DNA from: Hemileia vastatrix
Lineage: Eukaryota; Basidiomycota; Pucciniomycetes; Pucciniales; Zaghouaniaceae
Direction: 5' to 3'
Assembly (NCBI GenBank): GCA_030280995.1
Contig: JASXTE010000016.1
Span: forward strand, 14,895,001 to 14,959,000
DNA length: 64,000 nucleotides
Under the pieces are notes generated by a model that saw only the letters and a list, made by a program, of their open reading frames with translations, was not told where the DNA came from and searched no databases. Below are positions 29,897 through 42,651 of this stretch, one piece after another (position 1 is the first letter of the stretch; the number at the start of each line of letters is the position of its first letter). The translations under genes and the position numbers were made by a program.

Positions 29897-30970
29897 GATT
29901 TGGTCGAGTCAACAGCAAAGATTTGGAGAGAAAGAAGATGAGATGTGAAGAGGATGATCCAAAATCTGAGAGAAAAGGCTGTTTTATTGTCCAGTAAGCG
30001 GTTTTGTTGTAAGTATTCTTGAGAGAGGTGCTTTAGGCAACTGGGCCCATAACCTGTAGAAGTTTTAGCACAAAGGAAGGCTAAACACAGGTCAATCAGC
30101 AACTGTGCACCTTACAACAACAAGTAACTACAACAAAGCGTGTGCTAAAACTGGACAAAAGACTCTATTCTCCCCACACAGTGCAAAGACTGTCAGATGC
30201 GGCCAAAAGGGAAAGCAGTGGACAGGAAGAAGCAGTGGAAGGGATAAAGAGAATAGAGAGAAAGAGAAAGAAAAAGATTTGGATATCATTGCAAAAACAA
30301 ACATACCTAAACACAGGTCAATCAGCAACTGTGCACCTTACAACAACAAGTAACTACAACAAAGCGTGTGCTAAAACTATAAGGGACACAAGTGTGAGCT
30401 GCTGTGGTTAGGACTAAAAGAATCAGAGAAAAGATAACAGGAAAGAAAAGGAAAGAACCTGGACAAAAGACTCTATTCTCCCCACACAGTGCAAAGACTG
30501 TCAGATGCGGCCAAAAGGGAAAGCAGTGGACAGGAAGAAGCAGTGGAAGGGATAAAGAGAATAGAGAGAAAGAGAAAGAAAAAGATTTGGATGGGGAAAA
30601 CGGAAATGGCAAAGAGAGGGCTCATTATATGACAAAGTCCACCATCCAAAACAATAGAAACTAACACGACGTCGACAAAACTACTAAACTACAATACAGA
30701 AAAAGAGACAGGTTCACATCCAAGGAAAAAGTTCCCAGCCGGGGAAAAGATTCACACTCCAGGTAAAGAAACACGTCCTCGAGGTCCAGAATCAGTACAT
30801 TGACTCCGGGTGGGAAAGAAATGTTGTTCTTGATGCTGGAGCTCGTATCTTTGAAGTTCCTCGGCGGAAAAGGTCAGGAAAAGAGGATATGAGCAAGGAG
30901 AATGACTTGAGACGATGGTAAGAAGCTGGAGTAAGGAATGGGTCAGGTATTAGAGGCAGAAATTTCAACA
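25440..30970 (-). mobile_element. copia-A element, minus strand: internal region and 5' LTR
   Basis: Internal region 25440-30054 with its 5' LTR at 30055-30970 (916 bp). The 3' LTR is in pieces (18158-18475 and 24923-25439) around the plus element. The right flank CCTCG (30971-30975) lies inside another copia-A LTR. No matching CCTCG flanks the left LTR, whose outer end is lost, so one side was rearranged after insertion. Confidence 0.93.
30041..30054 (-). promoter_or_regulatory. Primer-binding site, initiator tRNA-Met anticodon arm
   Basis: CTGGGCCCATAACC on the plus strand, directly inside the 5' LTR of the minus element. It is the same half-tRNA site as at 19392. Confidence 0.85.
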
Positions 30971-31164
30971 CCTCGAGGTCCAGAATCAATACATTGACTC
31001 CGGGTGGGAAAGAAATGTTGTTCTTGATGCTGGAGCTCGTATCTTTGAAGTTCCTCGGCGGAAAAGGTCAGGAAAAGAGGATATGAGCAAGGAGAATGAC
31101 TTGAGACGATGGTAAGAAGCTGGAGTAAGGAATGGGTCAGGTATTAGAGGCAGAAATTTCAACA
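30971..31164 (-). repeat. Truncated copia-A LTR of composite copy 3
   Basis: The U3-side 194 bp of a minus LTR (CCTCGAGGTCC to TTTCAACA), cut by the insertion of the minus element. It corresponds to the LTR at 6695-7610 in composite copy 1. Confidence 0.88.
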
Positions 31165-32215
31165 CGCTGAAGCATTGCCTTTTCCGTTTGGTTTCTTGAT
31201 AATTGTAATATCATATATGATGGTGTTGGTTCAAATGAAACCATAAATTGACCAAGACATTTCAAGGAACTCATTTTGTGGAGATATGAGAAGGAGCAAA
31301 AATGAATATAAATGGTTTAGAAGTTGCACAATCCAATTAATCAATATTTAGACATATTGCATGAATATGCAGATCATGTTTGCCAGGAGCCCAGTGACTG
31401 CATGGAAATGATCAGTAAAATGTATATAATAACACAATAATTTTTGTCAGAATTTTGAAGTCAATTTATGGTTACCTTGAATAGGTTTTTAACTGAACCC
31501 ATACCATAACTCAAAATATTGATAAGTATCTTCTTAAAAGTCCAAAAAATTATGTAAATACAGATTCTTTTAGTTAAAATGAAGTTCAATGATTTTTCTA
31601 CAAGGAACCAATGTATGTTATAAGAGTAGTGAAAATTTCACATGAAATTACACTTTGAGTAAAATTTTTAGATATCTTTCTTACATTTTTTGTTTTGTCA
31701 GATAATATATGACAAAAATGTGTTGATTAAAAAAAAGTTAGGTTTTAAGAGATCCCAAGACTTCTGAAAATCCCAAAAATAATCTTGAATAACCAAGCCA
31801 CTCATTATGTATTATCAATTTGAAAAAATGATTATATCCTTAAAATGAGAGAAGCCAAATAATAATAAAAAGCCTACATTATCAGTCTCCCATATTTTAA
31901 AGCCGAACATTATAATTCAGTATAAAAGGATGGCTTTCAATTTTGACTAATCATCTTTAAAAAAAAATCATTCAACTTTTACTTGTTTCAAGCACAAAAT
32001 ATCATGCAATTCTCTATTCAGACATTCATTATACTTTCACAGAAGATCCATTAAGTATTGGCACAGAGTTCAGGATAATGTCAAGCGGATTTCAGTCTCA
32101 TTTGAGTATCAGTTCAGTCTAAGTTCAGTCTGAGTTCAGTCTGAGTTCAGTCTGAGTTCCATCTGATTTCAAGTTGAGGACTTGCTAGCAAGTCCCCCCC
32201 AAATATTGCGTGGTG

Positions 32216-32718
32216 GCAGCTTATTTTGACTGGGATGTTCATCAAATGGATGTAGTGGCAGCTTTTCTCCAGGGAAACTTAAATGAAACTGTTTATATGG
32301 AACAGCCTGAAGGAACACTAACTGTTGGAAATGAAGGTAAAGTTTGCCAATTGTTGCGTCCCCTTTATGGCATCAAACAAGCTCCCTTTTGCTGGAATTC
32401 ACGTATAAATGACTACTTGTGCAAGCTCAACTTCTCCCCCCTTAAGTGTGATCAGTGTGTGTATGTTTGGAGAAACAAATCACAAATCTGTATCATTTAT
32501 CTTCATGTTGATGATATGGTCATTACTGGTAATCATTTTCTTTGGTTCAAAGACAAAATCAAAACTGAATTTGAGATGGATGATCTTGGTCCTGCCACTT
32601 GGATTTTGGGAATGCGTCTCACCAGGAACAGAACAGCACGTACTCTTTCTTTATCACAAGATTCTTATGCTGAAAAAGTTTTGTCCAACTGGAATATGGC
32701 CAACTGCAATCCCTGTCT
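32216..32718 (+). pseudogene. copia-A RT core scrap (composite copy 3)
   Basis: 503 bp encoding AAYFDWDVHQMDV to NCNPC with the YLHVDD motif, joined in frame to the LTR-encoded tail that ends at 32746. It matches 5141-5643 on the other strand. Confidence 0.9.
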
Positions 32719-33635
32719 TGTTGAAATTTCTGCCTCTAATACCTGACTCATTCCTTACTCCAGCTTCTTACCATTGTCTCAAGTCATTCTCCTTGCTCAT
32801 ATCCTCTTTTCCTGACCTTTTCCGCCGAGGAACTTCAAAGATACGAGCTCCAGCATCAAGAACAACATTTCTTTCCCACCCGGAGTCAATGTATTGATTC
32901 TGGACCTCGAGGACGTGTTTCTTTACCTGGAGTGTGAATCTTTTCCCCGGCTGAGAACTTTTTCCTTGGATGTGAACCTGTCTCTTTTTCTGTATTGTAG
33001 TTTAGTAGTTTTTGTCGACGTCGTGTTAGTTTCTATTGTTTTGGATGGTGGACTTTGTCATATAATGAGGCCTCTCTTTGCCATTTCCGTTTTCCCCATC
33101 CAAATCTTTTTCTTTCTCTTTTTCTCTATTCTCTTTGTCCCTTCCACTGCTTCTTCCTGTCCACTGCTTTCCCTTTTGGCCGCATCTGACAGTCTTTGCA
33201 CTGTGTGGGGAGAATAGAGTCTTTTGTCCAGGTTCTTTCCTTTTCTTTTCTGTTATCTTTTCTCTAATTCTTTTAGTCCTAACCACAGCAGCTCACACTT
33301 GTGTCCCTTATAGTTTTAGCACACGCTTTGTTGTAGTTACTTGTTGTTGTAAGGTGCACAGTTGCTGATTGACCTGTGTTTAGGTATGTTTGTTTTTGCA
33401 ATGATATCCAAATCTTTTTCTTTCTCTTTTTCTCTATTCTCTTTGTCCCTTCCACTGCTTCTTCCTGTCCACTGCTTTCCCTTTTGGCCGCATCTGACAG
33501 TCTTTGCACTGTGTGGGGAGAATAGAGTCTTTTGTCCAGTTTTAGCACACGCTTTGTTGTAGTTACTTGTTGTTGTAAGGTGCACAGTTGCTGATTGACC
33601 TGTGTTTAGCTTTTCTTTGTGCTAAAACTTCTACA

Positions 33636-36600
33636 AAATCTCTGCAAAATGAGTTTAAGAAGCTAAAAAATGATTTCCATGCACTAAGTACCAAACACTC
33701 AGTTTCTGAGGACAGAAATGTTCTATCTCTTGCAAAAGTAAATGACCAGATGTCTGAAATTCCAAGAATAAGAAACTATGTGTCTGACCTGCAAGAAAAG
33801 TTCTCAACCTTAACCATCAATAATGAATTAAATGAGATTTCTGTAAATAAGATGCATAAAAATAAAGGGAAAAAACCTGAGCAAAGTTCATCCTTTCTTC
33901 CTCATATTTCAACCATTAAACAAACTGACAATGAGTCTGTGAAATCTTTTGCTACTAGCAAAAAATCTTGTGATGGTCATGCACCAGCTGTTTCTGTAAA
34001 TAATGAAATTTCTGAACACCTGGCTAAACTTCAGGAATTATTACTAATGAATAATTCAAACCAAAAAGTGGACCATCCCAGTAGTCAGAAAAATTGGCCT
34101 AAGTTAGACCAATATCCTACCTTTGATGGTGATTCTTCCTCTGATTGGCAACACTTTATCCAGAGAATTGATAATTTAAAGAGATCTTATAAACTACCTG
34201 ATGAGGAAATTGTTTCTAAGCTAATTTCTTTATTTTCCAATGTAGCCTTGATGTGGTATGAATCTGTCCTCTTAGATAACAATCATTATACATGGAATGA
34301 TTGGAAATCCTTGATTGAGAATCAGTTTGGTGGTTCAAAATTCAGGTTAGCTCAACAGAGACTGTATGAGAATACTAGATATATATCCTCCTCTGTTGAA
34401 AAGCCCATTGTTTTTCTGATGAAAATAACTAAAATCCTTAGAGCAATTGATCCAAAGATGGATTATGATATTTGGAGAGATAAAATCTTGTATAAATTAC
34501 CAAATTCTCTTAGGGATTTGATTGTTGCTAGAACTGAGCATGTAAGGGAAAATTCTTCTTTCATTAATATCTGTAATGAAGTACTACTCAACCATAGATA
34601 TGAACCAAAGAATTACCTTAGTAAATCTTATAATGATCAGAATAAACCTTCTATAAAGCTCCCAGAAAAATCTGGTAAACCCTCTGCCCCAGTTGCACCT
34701 AAAAAATATGCAACAAATACTTGTTATAAATGTAACAAACCGTGGCAGAAGGGTCATGTTTGTGACAAGAAAATTCATCTTGTTGAACAAAATGAAGACA
34801 CTGATGAACTTGAACTTGATGTCAATAATTCTTCCAGTGACTGTGAAAGTAATATCTCCTATGACAATGAATCTGTTAAAGATGTTTTAATGTTGGAACA
34901 TGATGTCCATTATTTAAATAATATATCTGAAGATTGTGTATTGAATTTATCTTCAGTAGAAAATGCTGAGATAATTAAAAATATTACTAACAATTCTATT
35001 CCTATATCCCCTTTAAAGGCACCTGTTATCATTAATGGTAAAAATGTTGATGTAGTTCTTGATTCTGGTGCTGGAGGAAGTGTAGTATTTGATAAAGCTT
35101 TGGCTTCAGTGGATAAGGAATATTTGAGTAAATTATTGCCTATAACTTCTGAAAAATGGAGAGGGTATGGTTCTACCTTATTTCCTATTGGCAAATACAA
35201 AACCTCTGTATTCTTCAAATATAATGGTGGTTTTGTCAGAGCTATTTGTGAGTTTGTTGTCATGAAAAATGATAATTTGAGCAATTGGTTTATTATGGGA
35301 AATGATATTTTAACCATGTTTGGTGTGAAACTGGATCCAGCAAATAATTGCTTTACTTTAGGAATGAATGGGAAAAGAAAATTCAAAATTTCTTCTCCTA
35401 GACCTTCTGGGCATTTTTTGAAATCTTGTAATTCACTGACCCAATGTAAAGGTGGAACAACAACTGAAATGGATGATTTATTACATGAAATAAATACCGC
35501 TTCTTTTGGTGATCAGTTGACTAGTGAACAAAAGGATTCTATTGTTGCCTCTATTACCTCTTTCCCTATGGCTTTTGCTCATGGTTCTCATGTCTTGGGA
35601 ATTGTTCAGGAGGAGATGAAAATTACCTTATCCTGTAATTTAAGTGATATTCCTCCTTCCCTTAAGAAAAAACCATATCCTGCTTCTCCATCAAAACGAA
35701 AAGATATTGAAGATAATATTGAAACATTATTGAAAATGAATATCATTGAGAAAGTGGATGTCACCCCCAAATATTGTGTCATCTCCCCAGTCTTGATTTC
35801 ATATGAAAAAGATAAAGCTAGATTATGTGGGGATTACAGAGCTTTAAATACTTATACTGTTGATGATATTTATCCTTTACCCAGAATTAATTCAATACAT
35901 GCTACCTTGCAAGGTGCAAAATTTATTAGTTGTCTGGATGGTAATAAAGGTTATCATCAAGTTCCAGTTGAGAAAAATTCTCAAAATTTTTTGCTTATTG
36001 CTACTCATATGGGAATATATAAGTATGTTAGGATGCCATTTGGCCCTAAAAATGCTCCTTCAGTTTTCCAGAAAGTCATGGATAACACTTTCCATCAAGA
36101 AATTATTGAAGGTTGGCTCATGGTTTATATTGATGATATTATTGTTTTTTCTAACACTTTTGATGAACATATGATTCACTTGAATAGAGTTTTCCAAAAA
36201 ATGGATGAAATCAATATGACCTTATCTTTAAAAAAGTGTAAATTTGGTTTTCAATCTTTGAAAGTCCTTGGCCATGTTGTGTCAGGCTTACAAATTTGTG
36301 TAGACCATAATAAAGTTGCTGCCATTCAAAATGTGAAAGCACCAACTTCTGTAAGAGAAATCCAAAGTTTTTTGGGTATGTGTGGCTATTATAGACAATA
36401 TATTAAAAATTATCAGGTCATAGCCTTGCCTCTTACAAAACTGACCAGAAAAGATGTTGCTTTTCTCTGGAATAATGACTGTCAAAAAGCGTTTGATACA
36501 TTAAAAAGTTGCTTAATGACAGCCCCTATATTGGCTCTTCCAGATTTTAACAAGCCATTTGTCCTTTATACAGATGCTAGCTTTATGGGTCTGGGTGCTG

Positions 36601-37964
36601 CCCTTCACCAAAAGCAAATTATTAATGATAAATCCTCAGAGGTTGTAATTTGTTATATTTCAAGAACCTTAAGAAATAGTGAATTGAAATATGGTGCCAC
36701 TCAATTGGAGTGCTTAGCAGTTGTTTGGGCTCTTGAGAAACTTCATTACTATTTGGATGACCAAAAATTTGAGTTGGTAACTGACTGTAGTGCTGTGAAA
36801 TCTCTCTTAAACCTAAAGACACCTAACAGACATATGTTCAGGTGGCAACTTGCTGTTCAAGAATACAGAGGAAGGATGACAATTATCCATAGAGCTGGAA
36901 ATGTTCACTCTAATGTTGATATGCTCTCCAGATTGCCTCTGCCAAATAATGACTCCAATCCTGCTTATGTACCTGAGGATGACACTGTTCATGTACATGG
37001 TATATTTATAGTTGATATGGAAGAAGAGTTATTACAGTTAATACTGGATTCATATGATAAAGATTCTGACTTAAATAAATTAGTTACTATTTTGAATGAT
37101 CCTAAGAATGCTTCAATTCAAGCATTAATAAAAACTCTTCCTGCAAAGTACCAAAATGCTTTAAATAAAGGAAAGTTTTCTATTGAAGATGGTTATATAT
37201 ATTATAGAAGGAAGCTTACCAATGTAATTGTTATTCCTCCTTCAATGAAAGAAACTATCCTCAAACTTTGTCATGATGACATATTAGCTGGTCATTTTGA
37301 TCTTGAAAAAACATTGATTAGAATCAAAAACACTGCATGGTGGGCTAATATGTCTGAAGACACAAAATTATATGTTGAATCTTGTGATTCCTGCCAAAAA
37401 TCTAAAAGGTTAACAGGTAAGAGAGCAGGGTTATTACAACATATTGAAGCACCTAGTGCTCCCTGGCAAATCATTAATATGGATTTTGTCACTGGTCTTC
37501 CTGTTGCAGGTAAAGACAGCTTTAACTCTTGTTGGGTAATAGTTGATAGATTCACAAAAATGTGCAAATTTATTCCAACCCACAAAGATGTATCCACCAA
37601 AGAATTAGCTTTCTTATGGTGGTCTTACATGTTTAATATTATTGGTTTTCCAAAAGCCATTATCTCTGATAGGGATCCAAAATTCACTTCTGAGTTTTGG
37701 ACCTCTTTGATGGATATTTGTGGCTGTGAGTTGAAATTGTCTACAGCTCACCATCCTCAGACTGATGGTCTAGCTGAAAGAATGATTCAAACTCTGGAAG
37801 ATATGATTAGAAGGTATTGTGCCTTTGGTTTAGAATATAAAGACAATGACAGATTTACTCATGATTGGGTCACTCTTTTGCCTGGTCTTGAATTTGCATA
37901 TAATAGCACTGTTCATTCTGTCACTGAGAAAAAGCCTTTTGAGCTTTGGTTAGGTTATGTCTGA
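33636..37964 (+). pseudogene. Ty3/gypsy Gag-Pol (N-terminus missing, early TGA)
   Basis: An open frame from the copia LTR (ATG at 33588) through Gag, protease, RT, RNase H and integrase. Counting from that ATG: a C/H-rich knuckle CYKCNKPWQKGHVC at 379-392, protease DSGA at 492, RT YIDD at 847, RNase H TDAS near 996, integrase HHCC from H1229, and DD35E at D1299, D1361, E1397. The native N-terminus is missing and the first 16 residues are LTR-encoded. The frame stops at TGA (37962-37964) after LGYV, in the middle of the integrase. The next ORF is in the same frame, so a single nonsense change separates the core from the chromodomain tail. Confidence 0.92.
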
Positions 37965-38567
37965 AACACTCCTGCTCAGATTCTCAATAATAAATTACCT
38001 AAGTTGGAACTACACCCTGGTGTAAAATCTTTTATGCAAATGCAACAGCTATGCAGAAAACATGCTCAAAGTTGTATTGATAAAGCATTTGAATATGAAA
38101 AGAAAAGATGGGATAAATCCCATAAAGAATACACATTTAACAAGGGTGATGAAGTGTTGATCTCTACTGTCCATTTCAATTTACAAGGTAACCACAAATT
38201 AAAAGATCCTTTTGTAGGACCATTTGTTGTTAAAAGAATGGTTGGTGATAATGCAGTAGAAGTTGTATTGTATTCTCCATATGATAGGAAACATCCTGTT
38301 TTTCCCATTTCTTTACTTAAACCTTATACTTCCAACATTGACTTATTTCCAAAAAGAAGAGGAAGACCTAAGAAGAACCCTCAGGAAGTCACAGAAACAG
38401 CAGAAATTGATAAAATTCTCAATGATAGAATTATCACTTCTGAAAGAGGTACTGAATATTTATTGAGATATAAGAACAAATCATCTGAACATGATGCATG
38501 GATACCTGGCAAGGAAATTTCAAATCTGCCTGCTCTGTTGAAAAAATACAAAAAGAAAAAATCTTAG
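37965..38567 (+). pseudogene. Gypsy integrase C-terminus with GPY/F module and chromodomain
   Basis: In-frame continuation after the TGA, with an internal ATG at 38004. It has a GPF-type module (VGPFVVKRM, about residue 71 from that ATG) and a C-terminal chromodomain (EIDKILNDRI..YLLRYKNKSSEHDAWIPGKEI). Chromoviral chromodomains usually steer integration to histone-marked chromatin. A lysine-rich tail ends at the TAG at 38565-38567. Confidence 0.9.
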
Positions 38568-38604
38568 CATTTTTTTTTTTATTGTTTTTTTTAGAGTGAG
38601 GGAG

Positions 38605-39555
38605 TGTCAGCCAGGCTATTCCAGGAGTCCAGTAAATGATTTATAAATTATAAAACCTTAAAAAGTGGGAAAGACTTGTATTTAATGAATATAAGTTAAT
38701 ATTTTATTGCATAATGAAATTATATAAGAATTTTATTATATACAAGTGTTACATTAAATTTATTGGTTATATATATTTTTATATACAATTAAATTGAGCA
38801 TAATATAATATATTCTACAAATAATGGCGCATTTTTATGTATTTAATAATTATAAATTTATATTTAATTAATTAAAAAACATATATTATAATTACAAGTG
38901 TAAAATTGATTTATAATATATTTAAATTAATTACTTAAATTTATATATTAAATACTACCTCTCATATGATACTAAACAATAATTAAGGACACTTCTTTTG
39001 ACCCTTAATTGTGTTAGAAAAAACAAATAAATTAATTTGGACTAAATTGAGATTAATTGCTTGTTTTGTTGCGTCAAATTATTTTTTGTTTCACTTAAAA
39101 TGTCCTTTAATCAGAATGTACCATTGTTTCATCTTATTATAATTCTTGTATATACAATTATAGTGGCGCTTCAGAGGACCCATTGCCTATAAAAAGGCCT
39201 TGGATAATTCCCTGTAGCCTCATCACTTATTACACACTCAACAAATTAAATACACTTTTTATATTACGTTTATATTCTTTTTATTAGTAATAAAATTCTA
39301 ATTAAAATTCTATATAACAATTTAAAGGTTGCTTTAAGTCTGATAGTGATCATAGTGTCTGCTGCGCATAGTCCTTACATCATAATAATATTATTAATTA
39401 ATAATAACCTCACTTTTGTCACCTCTCAAAAAAACCGTCGTTGATTCCTCTCAATAAATTAAATAATCTTTTTATATTTTATTTCTTTTATTTTCCTTCT
39501 TGTCCTCCTCCATTTCTCCACCTTTCCTTACCTACTTCTAGACGACTGACCGACA
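38605..39555 (+). repeat. Gypsy 3' LTR
   Basis: 951 bp, very AT-rich, starting TGTCAGCC after the purine tract GAGTGAGGGAG and ending GACCGACA, so TGTC and GACA form the terminal inverted repeat. The boundary on the right is set by the return of copia sequence. No second copy is present to confirm the ends. Confidence 0.8.
39188..39197 (+). promoter_or_regulatory. TATA box in gypsy LTR
   Basis: TATAAAAAGG in an otherwise AT-rich LTR, followed by GC-containing sequence. It is the most promoter-like site of the LTR, with transcription expected 25-35 bp downstream. Confidence 0.55.
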
Positions 39556-40632
39556 ATCAGTGTCAGAGTAAATAAGAGGACAGAGTGATGGATGATTTGG
39601 AATTGGGCATTTTCCTCCAAAAGTGAGAGATGATGATGAGGTGGCACGCAGATATCTGAAAGTGTGTTTGACAGCAAGCCAGTGTTTGATACCTGGTTCA
39701 ATAAGATGTTGAGATAATGCACCAACTGCAAAAGAGAGATCAGGTCTTGTTGCAACAGACAAATAGTTGAGTGCACCAATAGCAGAGCGGTAATTGATTT
39801 TCAGAGCATTGAATTCAGCAATTTCTTCACTGGTTGCTTTGACAGGATAATCATTTGGGGATAAGGGAGTAAGACAGGGATTGCAGTTGGCCATATTCCA
39901 GTTGGACAAAAATTTTTCAGCATAAGAATCTTGTGATAAAGAAAGAGTACGTGCTGTTCTGTTCCTGGTGAGACACATTCCCAAAATCCAAGTGGCAGGA
40001 CCAAGATCATCCATCTCAAATTCAGTTTTGATTTTGTCTTTGAACCAAAGAAAATGATTACCAGTAATGACCATATCATCAACATGAAGATAAATGATAC
40101 AGATTTGTGATTTGTTTCTCCAAACATACACACACTGATCACACTTAAGGGGGGAGAAGTTGAGCTTGCACAAGTAGTCATTTATACGTGAATTCCAGCA
40201 AAAGGGAGCTTGTTTGATGCCATAAAAGGGACGCAACAATTGGCAAACTTTACCTTCATTTCCAGCAGTTAGTGTTCCTTCAGGCTGTTCCATATAAACA
40301 GTTTCATTTAAGTTTCCCTGGAGAAAAGCTGCCACTACATCCATTTGATGAACATCCCAGTCAAAATAAGCTGCTAAAGAAAGAATGGTCCTGAGAGAAG
40401 TGATCCGTCCAGTGGGTGCAAAAGTTTCATGAAAATCTATTCCTAGGATTTGAGAATATCCTTTTGCTACACAACGGGCTTTGAACTTTGAAACACCACC
40501 ATCAGCATTAGGGTTAACCCTGAAAACCCACCTGCAGCCAATTACATTAGCTTTTTTAGGCCTGGAAACAATTTTCCAAGTGTTACAACGCTGAAGTGCT
40601 TGATGTTCATGTTTCACAGCCTCTGCCCATTC
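39556..40632 (-). pseudogene. copia-A RT/RNase H fragment
   Basis: Minus-strand polyprotein piece from EWAEAVKHEH to the first RNase H aspartate region (IYSDTD). It has no stop and includes the RT YLHVDD motif. The left end is cut by the gypsy insertion. The right end joins the start of a plus LTR at CATTC (40628-40632), and that pentamer recurs inverted at 42647-42651. Changes from the intact copy include NPNADGG for KPNADGG and FYGIKQ for LYGIKQ. Confidence 0.92.
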
Positions 40633-41556
40633 TGTTGAAATTTCTGCCTCTAATACCTGACCCATTCCTTACTCCAGCTTCTTACCATTGTCTCAAGTCA
40701 TTCTCCTTGCTCATATCCTCTTTTCCTGACCTTTTCCGCCGAGGAACTTCAAAGATACGAGCTCCAGCATCAAGAACAACATTTCTTTCCCACCCGGAGT
40801 CAATGTATTGATTCTGGACCTCGAGGACGTGTTTCTTTACCTGGAGTGTGAATCTTTTCCCCGGCTGAGAACTTTTTCCTTGGATGTGAACCTGTCTCTT
40901 TTTCTGTATTGTAGTTTAGTAGTTTTTTCGATGTCATGTTAGTTTCTATTGTTTTGGATGGTGGACTTTGTCATATAATGAGGCCTCTCTTTGCCATTTC
41001 CATTTTCCCCATCCAAATCTTTTTTTTTCTTTCTCTTTTTCTCTATTCTCTTTATCCCTTCCACTGCTTCTTCCTGTCCACTGCTTTCCCTTTTGGCCGT
41101 ATCTGACGGTCTTTGCACTGTGTGGGGAGAATAGAGTCTTTTGTCCAGGTTCTTTCCTTTTCTTTTCTGTTATCTTTTCTCTAATTCTTTTAGTCCTAAC
41201 CACAGCAGCTCACACTTGTGTCCCTTATAGTTTTAGCACACGCTTTGTTGTAGTTACTTGTTGTTGTAAGGTGCACAGTTGCTGATTAACCTGTGCTTAG
41301 GTATGTTTGTTTTTGCAATGAAATCCAAATCTTTTTTTTTTTTTCTCTTTTTCTCTATTCTCTTTATCCCTTCCACTGCTTCTTCCTGTCCACTGCTTTC
41401 CCTTTTGGCCGCATCTGACAGTCTTTGCACTGTGTGGGGAGAATAGAGTCTTTTGTCCAGTTTTAGCACACGCTTTGTTGTAGTTACTTGTTGTTGTAAG
41501 GTGCACAGTTGCTGATTAACCTGTGTTTAGCTTTCCTCTGTGCTAAAACTTCTTCA
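40633..41556 (+). repeat. copia-A LTR, 924 bp, CTTCA-ending subfamily
   Basis: Plus LTR with two internal repeats, longer T-runs and the diagnostic CGATGTCATG (most copies have CGACGTCGTG). The only other LTR with that mark is the minus LTR at 42652-43341, which suggests the two are sisters. It is followed by a primer-binding site. Confidence 0.9.
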
Positions 41557-41570
41557 GGTTATGGGCCCAG
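41557..41570 (+). promoter_or_regulatory. Primer-binding site of rearranged copia-A
   Basis: GGTTATGGGCCCAG directly after the LTR, complementary to the initiator tRNA-Met anticodon arm. Confidence 0.85.
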
Positions 41571-41714
41571 TTGCCTAAAGCACCTCTTTCAAGAATACTT
41601 ACAACAAAACCGCTTACTGGACAATAAAACAGCCTTTTCTCTCAGATTTTGGATCATCCTCTTCACATCTCATCTTCTTTCTCTCCAAATCTTTGCTGTT
41701 GACTCGACCAAATC

Positions 41715-42640
41715 ATGGCCTCCAATCAGGATTCAAGTAAGGTTATGGTCACCCCTCTTACTGATGAATCCTATGACACCTGGGAACACATTATGCGTCT
41801 TCACTTTGAAGTTCTGGATCTTTTTGGCATTGTTTCTGGACATGTCCCTGCCCCTGTTCCTCACAATGATGGTTCACCTTCAGACGCTGAAATCAAAGCT
41901 CAACTTGCTCTATGGATCAAAAATGACACCAGGTGCAGGTATGAAATCATTACCAGATTGGATGATGTTAACAAGAAGCTGGTCAACACTTGCCACACCT
42001 CTGCTCAAATGTGGTCAGTTCTTGCAAGAAGACACGCCAGCAATAAAGTTGGATCACGGATTTCTCACTTTCTCTCTATGGTTACTCTTTCTCTTTCTGA
42101 AGGAGGAGTCCCCAAAACTCATGTTGATGCATTCAAAGGCATTAACTTCCATATGATCCGCTCTGGGCTCATCATTCCCCAGGAAATTCTTATTTATCTC
42201 TTCTTTGCCACTCTTCCACCCTCCTTCAAACATTGGCGTGGTTTGCTCACCAGAGACAGACAGGAAATTGATCACCTGCATCTGGATGATGTTTTATCTT
42301 CTTTCCTGGATTACGCTGCTAATGACAAAGTTGTTGATGAATTTCACAATGCTATGTCAAATGTCAATGCTCACTCTGCCTCAGCCAAATCATCAAAATC
42401 ATCCAAATCCAAGGCACGCAGCAAACTCTCATGTTCTGTTCATGGTCAAAATGTTGGACATGATGACAATCATTGCTTTGTTCAACATCCTGAACTGCGT
42501 CCCAAGAAGAACCAAGCCAACTCAGCTGTCCCAGCAAAAGAAAATTCCAACAAAGCAACTCCTGTTCCCCCTCCTCAGGAAGAACAACCTGATGCCACGG
42601 CCAATTGTGCTTTTGTCTTCCCCTCTGATGAAGAATTTCT
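41715..42640 (+). pseudogene. copia-A Gag (5' part of polyprotein)
   Basis: About 309 codons of Gag from the native ATG, with the CHHC knuckle (CSVHGQNVGH..C) and HPELRP. It stops at the FPSDEEFL region and joins CAGCAGAATG, a piece of the RT region about 2 kb downstream in the intact element, and then an inverted LTR. The frame ends at 42663-42665 after a few novel residues (QQNVKKF). A Gag-only protein could be made, but protease and Pol are absent. Confidence 0.9.
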
Positions 42641-42651
42641 TCAGCAGAATG

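Larger units (their letters stand above)
30971..33635. mobile_element. Composite with inverted LTRs, copy 3 (reverse orientation)
   Basis: Reverse complement of 4224-7610 with one LTR truncated. Parts are LTR minus (30971-31164), transposon fragment (31165-32215, palindrome 32178-32195), RT scrap plus (32216-32718) and LTR plus (32719-33635, 917 bp). It lies next to a gypsy element and not next to the SNF2 fragment, so the composite exists in at least two contexts. Small differences from copy 1 include TCAAGCGG near 32080, where copy 1 has the equivalent of TCAAGCAG. Confidence 0.85.
33636..39555 (+). mobile_element. 5'-truncated Ty3/gypsy chromovirus
   Basis: Gag-Pol remnant 33636-38567 followed by an A/G-rich tract and a 951-bp 3' LTR (38605-39555, TGTCAG..CGACA). 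The 5' LTR, primer site and start of Gag are gone: the sequence begins directly after a copia LTR end. On the right it abuts minus-strand copia RNase H sequence at ATCAGTGTCAG, so it was inserted into a copia-A copy. ATCAG (39556-39560) is the expected 5-bp target duplication; its mate is lost. Confidence 0.92.

Noticed and set aside
38568..39555. Host intergenic DNA or promoter
   Set aside because: Bounded by TGTC..GACA with a preceding purine tract and by return of copia sequence, so it is the gypsy LTR.
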